Source: Bugula neritina (Eukaryota; Bryozoa; Gymnolaemata; Cheilostomatida; Bugulidae). From it: DNA of 64,000 nt. Where the stretch lies: positions 22,013,628-22,077,627 of the forward strand of contig OZ037767.1 in assembly GCA_964035545.1 (NCBI GenBank). Direction: 5' to 3'. Position numbers and translations under genes: made by a program. Shown here in pieces: positions 60,809 through 64,000 of this stretch; position 1 is the stretch's first letter; each line of letters begins with the position of its first letter. The notes under the pieces are model-generated. The model did no database searches. It was given only the letters and a program-made list of their open reading frames with translations, and was not told the DNA's origin.

Positions 60809-61202
60809 ATATACCCCTGGCAACTAAACCGATGTTGCTGAGGCTAATTAGTAAAGTATTCTCAGAGACAGCTTGCAGATTTCAGACAACATACTATAAC
60901 ATTACGTTTACCCCATCATTTCAGTTGGCAAGGTGTCGCAACTTATTGCATACCAGTAATTAGTCATTACTGAGTATTACCACACACAACTGTTTCTTCA
61001 GGCAGAGTATTAGCAATATATATAATATTACCCTTATGTTATTATATATGTATATAGACTGAAGTTGGCACGAATTCGTTATTGTGACATGTTTTATTAT
61101 ATTATTACAGTAATGCGGAACTGCAATATGTTCAATTATCAATTTTCTAGAACATATGTTATAGTACAAATTTAGCAATTGCATTTTACTTACACAGGTT
61201 AA

Positions 61203-61400
61203 TAGTCACCATCCTTGTGAGAAAACACTTGATGGAGGATGTTTTTGTTAAATCAGGCTTTAAGGACTTATTCAAATGGGGCACAGGAGCAATTATGACT
61301 GGGTGCTCTTCCTAACATCACCAATGACCTTTGTCGGGTTCGAACCCATGACTTTGTGCTTACTAGGCAAACACTCTAGCCCCTAGGGCCTAGAGACCTA
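61203..61400 (-). mobile_element. tRNA-derived SINE (copy B)
   Basis: On the minus strand the head has GGGGCTAGAGTGTTTGCCTA, then GTAAGCACAAAGTCAT and a perfect B box GGTTCGAACCC. The body follows with GACAAAGGTCATTGGTGATG, AGAGCACCCAGTCATAATT, CTGTGCCCCATTT and TTTTCTCACAAGGATGGTGA. It shares the whole length with copy A. CCTAGTAAGCA recalls the anticodon arm of tRNA-Thr. Confidence 0.8.
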
Positions 61401-63007
61401 GACCGTAGCTGCATGCTGCCTATAATCACATTTTACTACATATAATTGTTTTATTACAAGCTCCAGAAGTAAATCATATCATTGTTTATTTTTATATAAT
61501 AGATATATTATTATTCTTAAAACACAAGGAGTTTGCAAGATTATAATATATCAGTCATACGCTAACACAGCTTGAGTATCTTATATTGAACTTAGCTTTT
61601 CTGAACCTTGACCTAGTTAATAAGAACTACCATTGCTGTGTTACAGGAGAGGAGAAAAAGTGAAAAAAAATTTATAATATGTATCAAGCATTTGTAAAAC
61701 AATTAAGAAACATTACTAATGCCAGCACATTCATGCGTGTATCTAAAACATTTCTATACTTATTTAGGTAACTAAAACCAAACTTCTTTGCATATTTTCT
61801 TGATATTCACAGACAGGGCAGCTTCTTGTTTTGCTTTCACATCAGATCATTAATTTCTATATGCATTCAACCACACATTGATTCTAAGTGTTGTTTTCAT
61901 GGGAGAAATCTAACTAGTAAATTAATTCTCTATTGCAAATCTTTAGAAATAAATACACATATCACAGTGGAAACCATCTACTTTATTGTTAAAGGTTATT
62001 CTAATCATTGGATGAATTTAATATTAATGTAGTTTAATTATAATATACAAATTTCATTATAGTGCTTTTCTTCTTTTCTTTTTTCTTGAAAGTAAATATA
62101 AACTATAAAAATGATGCCTTCTAATATTATGAATTAGTAATGTGCAGATGAAGTGTGAGAGTGAAATAAAGTCCAGTGTACACTGAAAAGACAACTCTGG
62201 AATGTCTACAGGGTCCAATAGTATCCATAGCTAATTGCTGTTGTTATTTAGTGCATGTGTACTACATAGTACAGTTGTGCTTAAGAATGGAACAATTTTT
62301 ACACGCAAGGTTTGCAAATGAAAAGCAACTTTGTACCTCATTAATTACAGTGGTAAATTGAGAGTTGTATTCCCACTCGATAGAAATATCGTTACCAGTC
62401 CATAAAGCAATAGTAATTGATATACTTATTGCAGCACTATTTAACTGTCAAAAAACTGCAAAATCTAAAAATCCTGTAAATTTTAAAAAGCTTTGCGATA
62501 ATTAAATGTTTACTATGAACACAACAAATGTTGCTATGTTATGCATATTATGTCATGGATCATGCATATATCCATATGTTGTATACCATGTATATTACGC
62601 TATGCATTGTTTATACTTTATAGTATGATATTATATATCGAAAATATTATGTTACTTATAATTTATGATATTATGTTATTTATCATTTATGATATCACGT
62701 TATTTGTTTGACGTTCTATATTATATAATATGCCATTTCAATTTTTCTCCCCTATTTTCACCCACTCTATACCTATCTCTGCTTTGTCTTGTTTTGATGA
62801 TGACAATAAATTCATATTTATACATACAGATATAATATTTGCAAATATCACACTAGACAACCATAATACTATAGTGAGCTAATAAAATACAATAATTATT
62901 TTAGAAAATAAACTATGTATATGTTTGTGCTTTTCTTATTTAAATTGATCATAAAATTATTTCTCTGCCTAGTTTTTAGATACTGCATGCATTGTCATGG
63001 TCAACTG

Positions 63008-63168
63008 TGTTGTTGCAGTGGTTAAAGCACTGGCCTAGTAAACACTAGGTTCAAGGGAGAGCATCCAGTCATAATTTTTCCTGTGCCACATTAAAAAGAA
63101 ATTAGCCTGTTTAAATAGCCTTCCCATCAAGATTTCTTACAGGGATATTGACAATAAACTCTTCTACT
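63008..63168 (+). mobile_element. tRNA-derived SINE (copy C, internal deletion)
   Basis: The head GTGGTTAAAGCACTGGCCTA followed by GTAAACAC is the most tRNA-Thr-like of the four copies. The B box is damaged (AGGTTCAAGG) and about 35 bp between head and body are missing. The body resumes at AGAGCATCCAGTCATAATTT and continues through CTGTGCCACATT, TTTCTTACAGGGATATTGAC and a short AT-rich end. Confidence 0.75.
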
Positions 63169-64000
63169 AAGTATATCACTGAAACTATACATAGGCTTTT
63201 TAATATTACCATGCATATATCACAGTTATATAGCTAATAGTTAATTATTGTTTATATAACTACAGATAAAATTATGATTTATAATTTACCAAGTTTGAAA
63301 ACTTTAGGCATTTTATTGTAACAATTAAATTCACAATAATTATTGTTATTTGTACTTATAATGAATATGATCATTGTTTTTGAACATATCAATATGCAAC
63401 ATGACATATATGCAGCATATTGAAAAAGAGTAGCACGCATATTTCATATCAAGTTTTGTTGTAGCAATAGTTATTGTTTGTACAAAGAAATTACCAAGGA
63501 TATAAGCAAGTTTTTCAAAGTTTTATTGTAATAAATATCGAAATAAATGGATGTTGAAAACTTACAAAATTTCTTTCAAAAACGCAGAAATACTGCATGC
63601 AGCAGTTTAATGACATGCTTCTATTTGAGATAACAATACACATCAAACACAGATATAACTCTCAGAGTAGTAATCTACCGTGAAATCTACGACATATTTA
63701 TTTTAGTCACCACTATTACATGTAAACCCCATCCATTTTAAAATATGAAGTATAATAAAAAAAGATATTTGATAACATTAAAAACTTGACTTTAAATTTT
63801 TTGTAAAAGTCTATAACTTTAACTTGAATAAATAACACTTTGTGAAATATTAAGAAGATATTGATACTTCTAAATATTATATACAAACATATTCTTGTCA
63901 CAGAATAAAATACCACCAAAATAATACATATACAGCAATGCCTACACCTAAAAACTAATCTTAAGCAGTGATTCAACATTGGCCTGATCGGTTTAACATG

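Larger units (their letters stand above)
60809..64000. other. AT-rich DNA with two SINE copies, no gene seen
   Basis: Apart from the SINEs at 61203 and 63008 I see nothing that codes. The minus-strand frame at 63716-63979 is AT-rich and Phe/Ile-laden, with no gene character. Confidence 0.55.

Noticed and set aside
61320-61400. A second tRNA gene on the minus strand
   Set aside because: Same reasoning: it is the head of SINE copy B.

Overview
The window looks like nuclear DNA of an invertebrate animal. It is AT-rich (roughly one third G+C by eye), its genes are split by GT..AG introns of about 0.2 to 8 kb, and it carries tRNA-derived SINEs, a decayed LINE, minisatellites and a Ty3/gypsy element. 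The gene set (CAD nuclease, ODF3, a TatD-family nuclease, an ARH-type adaptor) fits a non-vertebrate metazoan. A lophotrochozoan such as a bryozoan or mollusc is my guess, not something the sequence proves. No gene shows operon-like packing.

Layout. 1-9.7 kb: no gene, a 32-bp minisatellite, a pentanucleotide array and a decayed SINE. 9.76-14.42 kb (+): an eight-exon PTB-domain adaptor of the LDLRAP1/ARH type. 15.33-24.83 kb (-): a four-exon, four-pass membrane protein whose 8-kb first intron holds a SINE and a MITE. 27.21-33.48 kb (-): a ten-exon TatD-domain nuclease resembling TATDN2, with a perfect 22-bp hairpin in one intron. 35.3-37.1 kb (-): a 5'-truncated, frameshifted LINE reverse transcriptase. 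37.9-38.3 kb: a trinucleotide array. 39.23-43.02 kb (+): a seven-exon caspase-activated DNase (DFFB). 44.02-46.80 kb (-): a five-exon ODF3 (CIMAP1A) gene. 50.14-51.71 kb (-): a three-exon secreted protein with acidic, basic and Pro/Lys/Ala-repeat blocks, which I do not recognise. 53.36-60.81 kb (-): a complete Ty3/gypsy retrotransposon. 60.8-64 kb: two SINE copies and otherwise no gene.

The most striking object is the gypsy element. Its 305-bp LTRs differ at one base, it has an ATAT target duplication, an 18-nt tRNA-Leu primer site and a polypurine tract. Gag and Pol are open and in different frames. At the end of gag there is a G TTA AAC heptamer, a 5-nt spacer and a perfect 10-bp GC stem, a textbook -1 ribosomal frameshift signal, and the pol frame is open from that point. 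Gag has no CCHC knuckle. A third ORF after pol encodes a 357-residue protein with two C2H2-type fingers and a C-terminal coiled coil in the place where env would lie. The element is far more GC-rich than its surroundings.

The host genes do not form an obvious pathway. CAD and the TatD protein are both nucleases, but nothing in the layout links them. The adaptor and the four-pass protein are convergent neighbours, as are CAD and ODF3. Exon coordinates were worked out by hand from splice consensus and reading phase. In each of the five genes every junction keeps frame, which is strong internal support; one TatD junction has two equally good solutions.
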